The position numbers and the translations under genes were made by a program. A stretch of DNA of 64,000 nt from Roseibium sp. HPY-6 (GTDB taxonomy: Bacteria; Pseudomonadota; Alphaproteobacteria; Rhizobiales; Stappiaceae), in NCBI RefSeq assembly GCF_040530035.1, contig NZ_JBEWCD010000005.1, positions 62,001 to 126,000 on the forward strand, written 5' to 3'. The notes beneath the pieces are model-generated. The model did not search any database. It saw only the letters and a list, made by a program, of their open reading frames with translations, and was not told the DNA's origin. Below, piece by piece: positions 1-10,700 of the stretch; the stretch's first letter is position 1, and each line of letters begins with the position of its first letter.

Positions 1-139
1 TTACCTTGAAGACGTGAAGCTGTTTCACAGGCGGAACCCGGATGGCCCGGTGCCGCAAACCGATCTGGAAATCATCCAGGCGTCAACGGCCCGCTCCGTA
101 CTCGTCTCCGCACGATCTCATTCGATTGGACTTGTGTGA
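1..139 (+). CDS. C-terminal end of an upstream gene, probably another eCIS baseplate component (partial)
   Basis: An open frame enters from the left edge (first full codon at 2) and stops at TGA 137-139. Its last residues end in ARSHSIGLV. The stop overlaps the ATG at 139 of the next gene (TGATG), so the two are translationally coupled. About 45 residues are visible, too few for a family call. By position, directly ahead of a gp6/Afp12-like baseplate gene, it could be the Afp11-type baseplate protein, but that is inference from eCIS gene order only. Confidence 0.6.
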   Translation, partial: YLEDVKLFHRRNPDGPVPQTDLEIIQASTARSVLVSARSHSIGLV

Positions 140-3100
140 TGGCTGACGATCTCTTCATTCTTCCGGGAAACCGGCCTCCAGGCGCGCGGGACTTTGAAGC
201 CTTGCGGCGGCTTGGCATCGACCGCATCACAGCACTCAGCGGCGAAATCTGGGACAATCACAACACGTCCGACCCCGGCATCGCGATGCTTGAGACGATT
301 GCCTATGCGATCACGGATCTGGGTTACCGGACCGCGTTTCCCATGGAAGATCTCGTCAGCAGACCGGACGGCATGATTGGTCCGGCCGCCGAGACCGGCC
401 TCTTCCCGGCCCACGAGATTCTAACGACGTCACCGGTCACGATCAACGATCACCGCCGGCTTCTCATTCGTATTGAAGGCGTGCGGAATGTCTGGCTCGA
501 CCCGATGACCGATCCGGGCGAGCCGAACAATTTCCGTCTTTCCGAAACACCGATTTTTGCAGACTGCCTGGCCGATGCCCTGTCGCACGATCCGCTCAAC
601 GCGGAAGGTCATGACAATCACCCGGTCAAGGTGAGTGGACTCTACCGTGTACTGGTCGAGCTGCCGGTGGATGATGTTCTCGGTTCTCTGAACGAGGCGG
701 CGCTGGAAGTCACTCTGCGCGCCGGTCCGCTGAAAGGCGTCGTGATCGCGATTAACCCCGTCAACGATACTATCCTGGCTTATGAACATGACGCGCTGCC
801 CGATCCGTTCGAGCCGGATGCCGTCACGGTCAGCAACGTGACGGAGGCGGGCAACGGTATCGAATTTGGAGCGGACCTCAGCGTTGAGCAGAACGGCAGC
901 GTTATCGCCGCGCTCAACGGCTTGGAGATCACGGTGCTGGAGGACCGGCCGCGCCCGACAGACGATCCTGTCGTCGTAACAGCCGGCGATCTGCAGGACG
1001 TGTTGGGCGAAACCGGACCCGATGGCCCAGCCGGATTGTTCCTCAGGAAACGGGAAGCCCGCCGGCGCGCTCTGACCGCTGTCCGCCGCGTGCTTCATGC
1101 CCATCGTCCGCTTTGCGAAGATTACCTGTCGATCGACAGCGTCGCACCCCACCGGGTGGGTCTTTGCGCGGATGTTGATGTGACACCGGACGCGGATCTG
1201 GAAGAGGTCGAGGCCAGGATCATTCACGCCATTGAGCTTTATCTGAACCCGCCACCGCTATTCCGGACACTTGATGCGCTTCTGGCAGATGATGTTCCGG
1301 CAGACGAGATATTCAACGGTCCCTACATAGACTTCGGCTTCGAAGTCGAAGGCCGTCCCATCTTTACCAAACCGGGTTTCATTTCCGACGAGGATCTTGC
1401 GGCCTGCGAACTCAGGCGGAAGGTCCATGTATCCGACCTGATCAATATCATCGTCGATCTTGAGGGCGTCGTTGCCGTCAGGAACCTCTCGCTCCGGGCT
1501 TACGACCTGCAAGGGGTGCCCATTGGCGATACGGAGCACTGGACACTGGAGGTGCCGCCCGGACATCAACCGGTGCTGTTTTTCCCCGGTACGAAGCTGA
1601 CGCTTTACAAGAACGAACTGCCCTATCGCGCGCAGCCGACCGAACTTGAGCGCACTCTGGAACATCTTCGAGCCTTGTCACAGGCCGAGCTCTACGTGCC
1701 ACCGGATCAGGTGCTGCCTCCCGTCATGGGGCGTTGGAGGAAACTGGACCAGGTCCCGACGCTGCAGAATGAACTGCCGCGGAATTTCGCGACAGACCGC
1801 TTCGGCCTGCCACCGGATGCGCCAAAGGAGCGCGTTGCGCAAGCGCGGCAGTTGAAAGGTTATCTGACATTTTTCGATCAGGTGCTCGCCGACTATCTGG
1901 GGCAGCTCGCCTCTGCCCGGCGGATCCTGTCACCGGACAAATCACTCGAGCAGACGTGGTTCCCACCGAGCCTTGAACACTTTCCGGGTCTTCGGGAGGA
2001 TTTTCCAACCGAGTTTTTCGTCAATCCGTCCGAGATGACAATGAACGATCTGTTTCGCGTCAGACTGAACGAGACGCAGGAGATGTTTCTGGATCGCCGG
2101 GCACGCGCGCTGAACCATCTGATTGCGCGCTTTGCCGAACGCTTTGCCGACTATGCCCTGATCTCGTTCCAGCTGTCCGGTGACAGGCTCATGACCGCGC
2201 GCGAGTTGCTCGATGAGCGCTGCGATTTTCTGGCGGACTACCCGCTGGTGAGCCGGGAACGGGGCAAGGGTTTCAACCAGATGCCTGAGAACCCGGCGCT
2301 GATATGGGACAGTGCGAATGTCTCGGGTCTGGAGCGACGGGCGGCGCGGTTGCTCGGCATTGCCGATTTCAGCCGGCGGGACCTTCACTGCGATCAGGTG
2401 TTTGACATCCTGTTCGCGGCGCAAGACGACGGCGGCGTTTTCAGGGTCGTTGTGATCACTGAGGACGACGAAACGCTGTTCTCCTCCGAAGAGACTTTCC
2501 CCTCTGCCGGAACCGCCCTTGATGCTGCACGGGCTTTCGAATTCCGGATGGCCGACGAGAGCACCTATGTCATCGACGACACAGCTGGCGAGGGGGCTGT
2601 TGTTCTGCGCCTCGAAGCCGGCGGGACCGTGCTTACCCAGCAAGGCACTTTTGCCGAGGCGCATGAAGCCTCTGACGCAGCCCGCCGGCTGCTTTACCGC
2701 TACAACGCGCTCCTTCAGCAGGATCTTTGTGACAGCGAAGGCATGCATCTGATCGAGCACATCCTGCTGCGCCCGCGTGCGGAGGGGGATGCCTTGATGA
2801 AGGTCTGCCTCGGCGACGAATGCCAGTTCTGCGGCGAGGAGGATCCTTATTCCTTCCGGGTTTCCGTCGTCTTGCCCTATTGGCCTGAGCGGTTCCGTGA
2901 TCTCAATTTCCGCAGGTTTGCTGAACGGGTCATTCGTGAGGAATGTCCGGCGCACATCCATCCGCGCATCTGCTGGGTCGATAATGCGGATATGGCAGCG
3001 CTGGATGCCGCGCATCGTTCATGGCGCGAGGCACTGGCTGCCTGGCCACGCGGTGATGCCGCCCTTGCCGGCGCTGCGGCGGAACTGATCGACGTTCTCG

Positions 3101-3204
3101 ACAATCTGCGCACCATCTATCCGCCGGCCACGCTGCATGACTGCGACGACGGCGGCGACGACAATATCGTCCGGCTCGACGAAACCAATCTCGGATATTT
3201 CTGA
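139..3204 (+). CDS. eCIS baseplate wedge protein, gp6/Afp12-like (baseplate J family)
   Basis: A 1021-aa protein. ATG 139 is preferred over the GTG at 136 because it overlaps the upstream stop. Residues about 22-70 carry the pattern typical of gp6/Afp12-like proteins of contractile injection systems: LGIDRITALSGEIW, then HNTSDPGIAMLE and ITDLGYRTAF. The middle holds the RQLKGYLTFFDQ segment also common in this family. In T4-like machines gp6 proteins form the iris of the baseplate that holds the sheath and tube in the extended state. No signal peptide or membrane segment is visible, as expected for a cytoplasmically assembled particle. It is followed 12 bp later by the next eCIS gene. The assignment to the baseplate is good; the exact Afp number is less certain. 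Confidence 0.8.
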   Translation: MADDLFILPGNRPPGARDFEALRRLGIDRITALSGEIWDNHNTSDPGIAMLETIAYAITDLGYRTAFPMEDLVSRPDGMIGPAAETGLFPAHEILTTSPVTINDHRRLLIRIEGVRNVWLDPMTDPGEPNNFRLSETPIFADCLADALSHDPLNAEGHDNHPVKVSGLYRVLVELPVDDVLGSLNEAALEVTLRAGPLKGVVIAINPVNDTILAYEHDALPDPFEPDAVTVSNVTEAGNGIEFGADLSVEQNGSVIAALNGLEITVLEDRPRPTDDPVVVTAGDLQDVLGETGPDGPAGLFLRKREARRRALTAVRRVLHAHRPLCEDYLSIDSVAPHRVGLCADVDVTPDADLEEVEARIIHAIELYLNPPPLFRTLDALLADDVPADEIFNGPYIDFGFEVEGRPIFTKPGFISDEDLAACELRRKVHVSDLINIIVDLEGVVAVRNLSLRAYDLQGVPIGDTEHWTLEVPPGHQPVLFFPGTKLTLYKNELPYRAQPTELERTLEHLRALSQAELYVPPDQVLPPVMGRWRKLDQVPTLQNELPRNFATDRFGLPPDAPKERVAQARQLKGYLTFFDQVLADYLGQLASARRILSPDKSLEQTWFPPSLEHFPGLREDFPTEFFVNPSEMTMNDLFRVRLNETQEMFLDRRARALNHLIARFAERFADYALISFQLSGDRLMTARELLDERCDFLADYPLVSRERGKGFNQMPENPALIWDSANVSGLERRAARLLGIADFSRRDLHCDQVFDILFAAQDDGGVFRVVVITEDDETLFSSEETFPSAGTALDAARAFEFRMADESTYVIDDTAGEGAVVLRLEAGGTVLTQQGTFAEAHEASDAARRLLYRYNALLQQDLCDSEGMHLIEHILLRPRAEGDALMKVCLGDECQFCGEEDPYSFRVSVVLPYWPERFRDLNFRRFAERVIREECPAHIHPRICWVDNADMAALDAAHRSWREALAAWPRGDAALAGAAAELIDVLDNLRTIYPPATLHDCDDGGDDNIVRLDETNLGYF

Positions 3205-3216
3205 GGGAGAGACATC

Positions 3217-6200
3217 ATGAATGACCACGCAATTGCCCATTTCGTTTCCGGCCAGGTTCTGGGCGCGCGGGCTCTCAATGATCTCGTCTCCTATCTTGAG
3301 GGACAGGACAGGCTGAGCAGGCGGACACTCTCAGGAATTGGGGTGGTGTGCGGTTTCGAGGTCGATGCCGAAGGCCCGCTCGTTCACATTTCCAAAGGGG
3401 TCGCGGTCACGTCGGAGGGCTACCTGATCGCAGACGATGCCGAGAGCTATGACCGGGTCCGCCCCTACGAACTGCCGGTATCGGATGTTGAAGACGTTCC
3501 CCAGGAACAGATTGAAGAAGAGCGATATCCGTTTTTCTTCGACGAAAACGATGAACAGATTCCGCTTTTTGAGCTTGTCGACACCGATTTTGAACCCGCG
3601 CCCGGAGAAGACGATCCTGCTCCACTGACCGCCGCTTTCCTGGAAGACAAGACGGTGATGCTCTTTCTGGAAACGCGTCTTGAATCGCTCAAGAGCTGCG
3701 ATGTCAACGACTGCTCTGACAAGGGTGCTGAATGGCGCTTCACCGTGCGGCGGCTGCTGCTGACCCGCGATCAGGCTGATGCGATCCTTGTGCAGGAAGA
3801 GGAAATTGCCGGACGGCCCGTCGACCGGGCGACGCATCCGATGAACGAACTCGTTCATCTGCGGCTGGAAAAGCTGAAGATTGCGGCGACGGGAACCGAC
3901 AATTTCGCGGCTCTGATCCTGCGGATCGTCGGAATTGCCCTGAAGCTGAGCCAGCATCTGCCGGACGCTCTGCGCGATGCCTATGCCGCCTATGGCTACC
4001 TGGTTTCAGACCTCTACGAGGAAAATGCGGACGTCTTCCCGAACACCTATTTTGCAAATGTCTGGGGTCAGCTTGCCCAGAACATCTTCATGGCGCAGTA
4101 CATGTATGACTACATGCGCGACGTTGTCATGGCCTACAACGAGTTTGTGGAAGCGGCGGCAAAGTTCGAACAGGAATGTCTGCCGAACCCGGACCGGTTC
4201 CCGCGTCATGTATTCTTGGGCGATGCGACCGACAATCCGGATGCATTCACGACGGATTTCCCGACGCCGCAGGATGTTCTGGCCTGGAACCCCTTCAACG
4301 CAAGCACAGGTGCGGGCCTTCGGCCACGTGTCGCCGCGCGACGGACCCATTTTGTTTCGTCGCCCGCCCATACCCATGGTCCCCGGCTGGAGGAAGTGCG
4401 CGCTCTGTTCCAGCGCATGCATCTTCTCGCGCTGACCTATCGGACAACCTCACGCGTCCAGGCACCCATTCGGCTGACGCCCAGCAAGACCTGGGACGCG
4501 CCTTTGAGCGACAGGGCGATCCCGTTCTACTATGCATTCCAGCCAGGGTCGGATCTGCACACAAACTGGAGTTACGCCAAGACGCGGACGCGGCTTTTGA
4601 ATACGGTCTATTCCTACCAGTTCAGTGCGCCGACCGATGAGCACCCGCTTCACTTCCGCCTCGATGGACAGGATTTCATCCGGATCGAAGGCATCGTCGG
4701 CAAGCCGCTCGGTTCCGCTATGGCACAGCTTGCCGGATGGAAGCAGCAGCTTGGGCTTTCCTTCTCTGTCGAACCTGTCTTCATGCCGCTCACGCTGGGA
4801 GCCGACGATCTTGCCGGCAACAAGCTGGATGAGGTTGCCCGCGCACAGATGCTGCAGGCTGCCCGGCAACTTTTCCTGTGCCGGTTGAGCGACATCGACC
4901 TCATTTTCCTGGTGGTCATAAGGGCAATTTTCGCGTTCATCGTCTTGCTGCTGCAGCGCCTGTCGCGTCAGCCGGTAACACCCGGTTCCGTGATAAGGCG
5001 TGGTGATGATTTTTCCGGTCCGGATTTGGCCGACGGCATAGTTGCAGGCGGCCTTTTCGAAGCGGCCACCGCGTCGCGGTTTGCCATCGATCTCGATCCA
5101 AGGGAGACGGAAATCCTGCGTGTGCGGTCCGACTCGCTTCGATCCGACATTATCTCACGTCCGTTTGGTGTCGATGAAGTTCTGGGCCGCGTCACCGGAA
5201 AAGAGATCGGGGGAACAGCGGGTTCGCTTTTCCGGCAGGTCGGGAACCCAAGCGGTGGGGCCAACCTCTTCGAACGCACCCGACGCGCCATCGTGGCCGA
5301 TGGCGGCGATGAGGTTGACGTAAGGGCTGCCTACGCGCCTGTCAGTCTCATGTCTCAGGGCGTCGGCCTGATGAACATGCTGTCCGTCGACAGTCTCGCA
5401 GAATTCCAGGTGGAGGAATTCGGCCGGCTCTACCGCGGTTTTTCGCAAGCTTATCTGAACTACGCGCAAACGTTCCGCTCAGCGCCTCTTGAAGATCCGG
5501 AAGCGCGTCAGAACCAGGCAAGTGTTGTTGCATCGGCCGAACTCGTCGCCGCGCAAAGCAGTGCCTTTGCAGCGGTCAACATCAATTCCGAAATCACGGC
5601 GGCACTGCAGCGGATGCTGTCGGAGCTGACGCTGGGCGGATATGCGCGCCGGCATCCCGGACTTGAACACCATGCCGGTGTGAATGTCGGCGGCACTTTC
5701 GTGCTTGCCTATTGCTCGATCGACGCCCTTCGACAGCAGGCCCGTCCGATTGATGGTGTCACGACCGGTCCGATCCGGCGGCTGGATGAGGAGCGGGACA
5801 ACCGCGCTGACGGAACCATCGACGGTGCCTTGTCGGCGGTCAGTTCCGCTCATGCGTTCGCAACAAAAGATCCGCTTGACCGGTTTGTGGTGCTTGCCGA
5901 TTTCTGTCTGCCTTATCAGTGCTGCGACACCGACTGTTCCGATCTTTACCTGCGCCGGCGGTTTTCCGCCAATCCCTTCGACCCCGAAGGCAACCCTGGA
6001 CCCATGGGCGTGCCACCCTTTGATGATGACGAGCCAGTGAGGGGCGGGCCCGACGATTTCGTTTCCCTGATCGATCAGCCGATCGTCAACGATCTCAGAC
6101 AGGCAGGTGGCATTCTCTGGAACCCGGGAGACTTTGTGGTGCCCGACAGCGACCGCGACGAAGACGACATTATCCGGGACGAGCCGCCACCCGATCGTGC

Positions 6201-6465
6201 CCGGGCAATTCTGCGCGGTGCCGTTTTCCTGGAAGGCGACCGCGATCGCGAGCCGGTGCCGGAGACCGAAGTCATCCTGTCAGAAACCGGTGCACCGACG
6301 CGCCGTGTGCCAACCGAAGGCGGCAAGTTCGAGATACCCGTGCGCGCCGGCATGATAGCGGTTGGTGCGGCATCGCCGGACTTGCAGGGCACCATGACGA
6401 CGCTGCATCTCGATCCGGGCGAAGAGCACGAACTCACGCTTCTGGTTTCGAAACGGAGGGAATAG
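3217..6465 (+). CDS. eCIS-associated structural protein of unknown function, with internal hydrophobic segment and C-terminal carboxypeptidase-regulatory-like domain
   Basis: A 1082-aa protein whose ATG is preceded by a GGGAGAGA ribosome-binding site. The N-terminus (FVSGQVLGARALNDLVSYLE, then GIGVVCGFEV) resembles a family of large uncharacterised proteins encoded beside baseplate genes in eCIS and phage-tail-like loci. Residues about 560-580 (LIFLVVIRAIFAFIVLLLQR) form a strongly hydrophobic helix inside an otherwise polar protein. Two cysteine-rich patches are visible (CDVNDCSDKG near residue 165 and CCDTDCSDLY near residue 905). The last 85 residues (RAILRGAVFLEGD onwards) look like a beta-sandwich carboxypeptidase regulatory or Big-like domain of the kind used as a surface module. 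It lies between the gp6-like and tape-measure genes, where fibre or spike-adaptor genes sit in related loci. The role is not known. Confidence 0.6.
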   Translation: MNDHAIAHFVSGQVLGARALNDLVSYLEGQDRLSRRTLSGIGVVCGFEVDAEGPLVHISKGVAVTSEGYLIADDAESYDRVRPYELPVSDVEDVPQEQIEEERYPFFFDENDEQIPLFELVDTDFEPAPGEDDPAPLTAAFLEDKTVMLFLETRLESLKSCDVNDCSDKGAEWRFTVRRLLLTRDQADAILVQEEEIAGRPVDRATHPMNELVHLRLEKLKIAATGTDNFAALILRIVGIALKLSQHLPDALRDAYAAYGYLVSDLYEENADVFPNTYFANVWGQLAQNIFMAQYMYDYMRDVVMAYNEFVEAAAKFEQECLPNPDRFPRHVFLGDATDNPDAFTTDFPTPQDVLAWNPFNASTGAGLRPRVAARRTHFVSSPAHTHGPRLEEVRALFQRMHLLALTYRTTSRVQAPIRLTPSKTWDAPLSDRAIPFYYAFQPGSDLHTNWSYAKTRTRLLNTVYSYQFSAPTDEHPLHFRLDGQDFIRIEGIVGKPLGSAMAQLAGWKQQLGLSFSVEPVFMPLTLGADDLAGNKLDEVARAQMLQAARQLFLCRLSDIDLIFLVVIRAIFAFIVLLLQRLSRQPVTPGSVIRRGDDFSGPDLADGIVAGGLFEAATASRFAIDLDPRETEILRVRSDSLRSDIISRPFGVDEVLGRVTGKEIGGTAGSLFRQVGNPSGGANLFERTRRAIVADGGDEVDVRAAYAPVSLMSQGVGLMNMLSVDSLAEFQVEEFGRLYRGFSQAYLNYAQTFRSAPLEDPEARQNQASVVASAELVAAQSSAFAAVNINSEITAALQRMLSELTLGGYARRHPGLEHHAGVNVGGTFVLAYCSIDALRQQARPIDGVTTGPIRRLDEERDNRADGTIDGALSAVSSAHAFATKDPLDRFVVLADFCLPYQCCDTDCSDLYLRRRFSANPFDPEGNPGPMGVPPFDDDEPVRGGPDDFVSLIDQPIVNDLRQAGGILWNPGDFVVPDSDRDEDDIIRDEPPPDRARAILRGAVFLEGDRDREPVPETEVILSETGAPTRRVPTEGGKFEIPVRAGMIAVGAASPDLQGTMTTLHLDPGEEHELTLLVSKRRE

Positions 6466-6468
6466 GAA

Positions 6469-7773
6469 ATGTCCGGTGAGACACACCGGGTAGGTTGCGC
6501 CCGTTTCCAAATCTCGGGCCCGGACCAGGCAGCCCTTTTGCAATGGCGCACAAGGCTCGAAGCGGCCGGGTCGGCCGACCTTGAAAAGGCGTTCGATGCC
6601 GCAATGACGGGTCTTCTGCCGCAGGACGAACTGCTTGTCATTGACCGGCTGGAGGTCGATCTCGGTGAATTCGCTGCCGACGATTTCGATCTCTCCAGGC
6701 TGACCGCAGCGATGCGCGAAGCACTGCACCGTGCGTTGGTGCAGTCGGTCCGCCGGCCGGACGTGCCACCAGCTGTTCGCTCCGCAATCCAAGTTCGGCA
6801 AGGAAGCGAACGGCAAGCCTTTCGGGTGACGCTGGCGCTGTCTGCCGACAGAGTTCTGTTGACATATCTTTTGACCGGGCGGCTTGGCGCGTTGGCGCCA
6901 TTTGCCAATCTGCGCGAGCTCTACGGAGCTATGGAAGTCACCTCTGCAACCATTGAATCTTTCAAACAGTTTTTGTCATCGCGGGCCTTGCTGACGCGCC
7001 GCGCTGCGCTGATGCGTCTTTTTGCTACAGCGCCTGTGCCGCTGATCCGCACCTTGTTCAGTCAGGCGTACCCCGATCTTTTCGACGCAGTCTTACAAGA
7101 AACACTGGAGGCTCTGCCCGACCAAAAAACAGGGTTTGAAACCGGGCAGAGAGTGCACTCCGAAGTCGTGGCGATGGTTCAGGATGTGTCCAAAGCGCTC
7201 GAAAGTGCGCATCCGGTGCCCGATGTGTCCGAAGAAGTCCGTCCAGACGATGCAGACCCGGATACGGCACCCGGCGGGCTTTTGTGTGTGAATGCCGGCC
7301 TCGTTCTACTGCATCCGTTTCTGCAGCCTTACTTCGAAGGCGTTGGCCTGATGCAGGCAGGTGCGTTTATCGAACCTGAAGCACAAATCACCGGGGCAAG
7401 ACTGCTGCATGCCATCGCGACCGGCGAGGTCGAGCATTTCGAACCGGACCTGGTGATCCCGCGTCTCTTGTGCGCCGTCCCCGATGATCAGCCGGTGCTG
7501 CCGCTGACCGAACTTGAACCGGATCATCTTGCCGAAGGCGAGCGCATGCTTTTGGCTGCTATCGATGCCTGGAAGGGCATCGGCCATGCCACGATCGAGG
7601 GCATTCGGGAGACGTTCCTACGCCGGCAGGGCGTCCTGACCGGGCCGCCGGACAGACTGCTGCTGACGGTCGAACGCAGTGGTGTCGATATCCTCCTCGA
7701 CCGGCTGCCCTGGGCGCTCAGCGTAGTAACCCTTCCTTGGCTGACCGCCCCCCTGAAGGTGGACTGGACATGA
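6469..7773 (+). CDS. Contractile injection system tape measure protein (Afp14-like)
   Basis: A 434-aa protein starting 3 bp after the previous stop, with AGGAA directly ahead of the ATG. It has the features of the CIS tape-measure family: an N-terminal FDAAMTGLLPQDELLVIDRL-type segment followed by VDLGEF, and the diagnostic NAGLVLLHPFL motif at residues 275-285, followed by LLHAIATGEVE and LVIPRLLCAVP. In related eCIS clusters this gene sits just upstream of the AAA+ ATPase. The family is thought to set or chaperone tube length. At 434 aa it is shorter than many members. Its stop overlaps the start of the DUF4157 gene (ATGA at 7770), indicating coupled translation with the putative effector. 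Confidence 0.82.
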   Translation: MSGETHRVGCARFQISGPDQAALLQWRTRLEAAGSADLEKAFDAAMTGLLPQDELLVIDRLEVDLGEFAADDFDLSRLTAAMREALHRALVQSVRRPDVPPAVRSAIQVRQGSERQAFRVTLALSADRVLLTYLLTGRLGALAPFANLRELYGAMEVTSATIESFKQFLSSRALLTRRAALMRLFATAPVPLIRTLFSQAYPDLFDAVLQETLEALPDQKTGFETGQRVHSEVVAMVQDVSKALESAHPVPDVSEEVRPDDADPDTAPGGLLCVNAGLVLLHPFLQPYFEGVGLMQAGAFIEPEAQITGARLLHAIATGEVEHFEPDLVIPRLLCAVPDDQPVLPLTELEPDHLAEGERMLLAAIDAWKGIGHATIEGIRETFLRRQGVLTGPPDRLLLTVERSGVDILLDRLPWALSVVTLPWLTAPLKVDWT

Positions 7774-10700
7774 AAACAGCCGCCCGAATGCCAGCGAAGA
7801 CGGAAACGGGCCGTGCGAGCGGACCGCAGGGCCCGTTCTTCAGTGGTGCGGCGGTCCAGACCAAACTGAATGTATCGCGTCCCGGCGACCGCCACGAACA
7901 GGAAGCAGATCACGCTGCCGATGCGGTCGTTCATGGCCGAGGGCCGATGAGCGGCGGGAAACTGATTGCGGCCCGGATGACGCCGCTCAGCCACCGGACG
8001 TCGGATGAAACTGCAGCGCGGTCTCAGCACGAGCGCGCAAGCGATCCGCAATATGACGAACATGAACCTGTTCTGCGGCCCGACTGTCCGACCGTTGAGG
8101 ACGAACCTGTTCAGATGGCTGAAGAGGAAGAAGCCCAGACCGCTGCCGAAGAAGACGTTCAAAGGTCTGAGGAGGAAGAAGCTCAGACCGCTGTTGAGGA
8201 TGCGCAAATGTCCTCAGCGGTCGACGTGCAGATGGCGCAGGAGGACGAGGTTCAGGCGGCACCTGAAGAAGACATCCAGAAGGAGCCTGAGGAGGATCTT
8301 CAAAAGGCCGAGGAAGACGAGGTCCAGCGCGCAGAAGAAAACGCGCAGCTGAGCGAAGATGAAGAAGAGGTGCAGATGCGCGGCGAAGCGCACCGGCCGT
8401 CGGCGCGGGCCATCCGGATGGGCGTTGTCGAGCGCCAGCTTCGCGCCTCACGCGGGCGGGGCAATCCGCTATCCGAACCCGTCCGCCGAAAAATGGAGGC
8501 CGCGCTAGGAGCAGAACTCTCCGGCATTCGCATACATACCGACACACCGGCTGTCCTGATGACAAAGATGTTGAACGCGAAAGCCTTTGCGTCGGGACGG
8601 GACATCTATTTTTCGCCGCATCGATATGCGCCAGGAACCAAGCGGGGCGATCATCTGATTGCCCATGAATTGGCGCACACCCTCCAGCAAGGTGCCGTCG
8701 AGCTGAGCGACAAGGCGCCTGTTGCGCGGATGCCGGAGGGCGACAAAGTCGCCTCACGGCCGGAAAGCCTGAGGGCTATCGGTTATGCCAGGCAGCACAT
8801 TGGCAAGATCAACTCCAAGGCGCGCGATGCGGAAGGCAACCGGTTCGGCTGGCAGCGCCTTCTGGAGATCTTCAGGGGTGCCTTCGATGGCGATGTGGTT
8901 GACCCGACGGTGATCAAGAAACCGATCATGAAGGATCCCTATGGGTTGCCGCACTGGTGTGGGATCTTCGCCTGGTCGAACCTGCGTAAGGCGGGGCTGC
9001 CGCTCCCGCCCTGGAAGCTGGGCGTGAGTATTCTGCCGCATGTGGGTGTCAGGCCTGCGAACAAGCTTCCTCAAAAAGGTGACATCGCATATCGGAAAAC
9101 CTGGCCTGGTGTTCATCCGCCCACACACCATCAGGCGCTGGTGACCGGCGTGGAGAGCATCGAGACCGCAGCTGGCAAACCGTTCGATTCCATCATGATA
9201 AGAACCGTCGACGGGAATACGGCCGGTAATGACAACCTGGGCGGTCAGGTTGAGGAAAAGTGGCTTCCGGCGCGCCTTTGGGACAGTTTCTTCGATCCGA
9301 CTGCGAAGCTCTCGCTTCCCGAAGTGCCGTTGATCGTTACAGACCGTTCTTCGGAAGACCTGGGCGGCCTTGGAGACGACGGAGAATCCGGCGAAACAAA
9401 GGTGCAGGAGACCGGATCGCAAGTTGAGCCGGCACCGGTCGTGGATGACGAACCATCACCGCCTGTTCCCGCCGACGTATTGCAGCCACCGAACGAAGAT
9501 GTCGGTGTCGACCTGCCACCACAACCTGATGCGTCTGTAGAGCCTGCCGCGAAAGTCGAGAAACTGTCGCTCGAAGGGTCATCAGACAAGGCAATGACGT
9601 CCTTTCTGGATGCTTCGCCGAGCCAAATGGCAGTCACAGCGCCGACAGTTGGCGGTACGCTGGACGCCAAGGCAAATGCTGAAAAAACCAAGGCGGCTGA
9701 TGACGCGCCTGTGCTGGAGGCCAAGACAGGCGGTGAGCTTAACCCGGAAATCACCGCGCCCGGTGACATCCCAACACCTCAGGACACGACGCTCGGAGCG
9801 GACGGAAAGGGTCCGGAAACCGGGAACCTGACCGCCGATCCCTATCAGGAAAAAGGAACTGCACCGACCACGCGCACCATGCGGGACAAGGTCAAGAAGC
9901 AGCCGGAAGGTGGCTTCCTGGATTGGCTGAAGAACCAGTTCACCAACCTGATGGCAAGTATCCGCACAAGCGATGACAGTGTGAACACCAGCGCGGGCGC
10001 GCGAAAACGGGTCGCGCTGACCGGTAAGGCTGATCTCGGCCAGATGGGCCGTCAGCGGTCCGAAGGCACCGAGAAACTGCGCGGCGAGCGCGACAAGCAG
10101 ACGGCTGAATTCCGCAATCATCCAGGCCAGTCGAACATTCAGCCGCGCAAGGTGGAAGAAAAGAAAACCGCTCCGGTTTCGAAAGAGCCGTCGGAACCTA
10201 TTGCCGAGCTGCCTCCCGACGAAGGGGCAGCGGACTACGCGTCGGCAGAATTGCCGCAGCAGATCAGGGATGCGGCTGACGCGAAGATCGCTCCCGACCT
10301 GCACGCCAATGTCGCCGAGGCGCGTTCGCAAACGGTTGCAGCGGCGGCCAAGCGGGACGCTGACAGGGACGCGAGCGTCACAGAAGCTGAGAGCCGCGCG
10401 GAAAAAGCCAATATCGAGGCGGACGACAAGCAGCGTCAGGCGGTGGTTGCCGGACGCGGCGATGTTGCCAGGACGCAGGGCGACGCCATTGGCAAGGCCT
10501 ATGAAGGCGTTGCGAAATTCGCCGGGGATGCCGGCAAGCGCGAGACGGATGACGCCAAGAAAATCCGAGACAACGTGAAGATCGAGGAAGGCAAAGCGGA
10601 CAAAGAGCTTGAAAAGGGCGAGGAGAAAGCCCGCAATCACAAGAAGGATGAAGAGGCGAAGGCAGCCGCTAAAAAGAAGGAGTTGAAGGAAAAGAAAGAA

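Noticed and set aside
1942-3015. A 357-residue minus-strand frame inside the gp6-like gene
   Set aside because: Composition is typical of an antisense shadow (Arg/Leu/Val-rich, no domain) and the sense frame is a well supported baseplate gene.
8110-8380. Short repeats that could suggest a CRISPR or minisatellite array
   Set aside because: The periodicity is that of a degenerate acidic coding repeat in frame with the DUF4157 protein; there are no conserved repeats with unique spacers.
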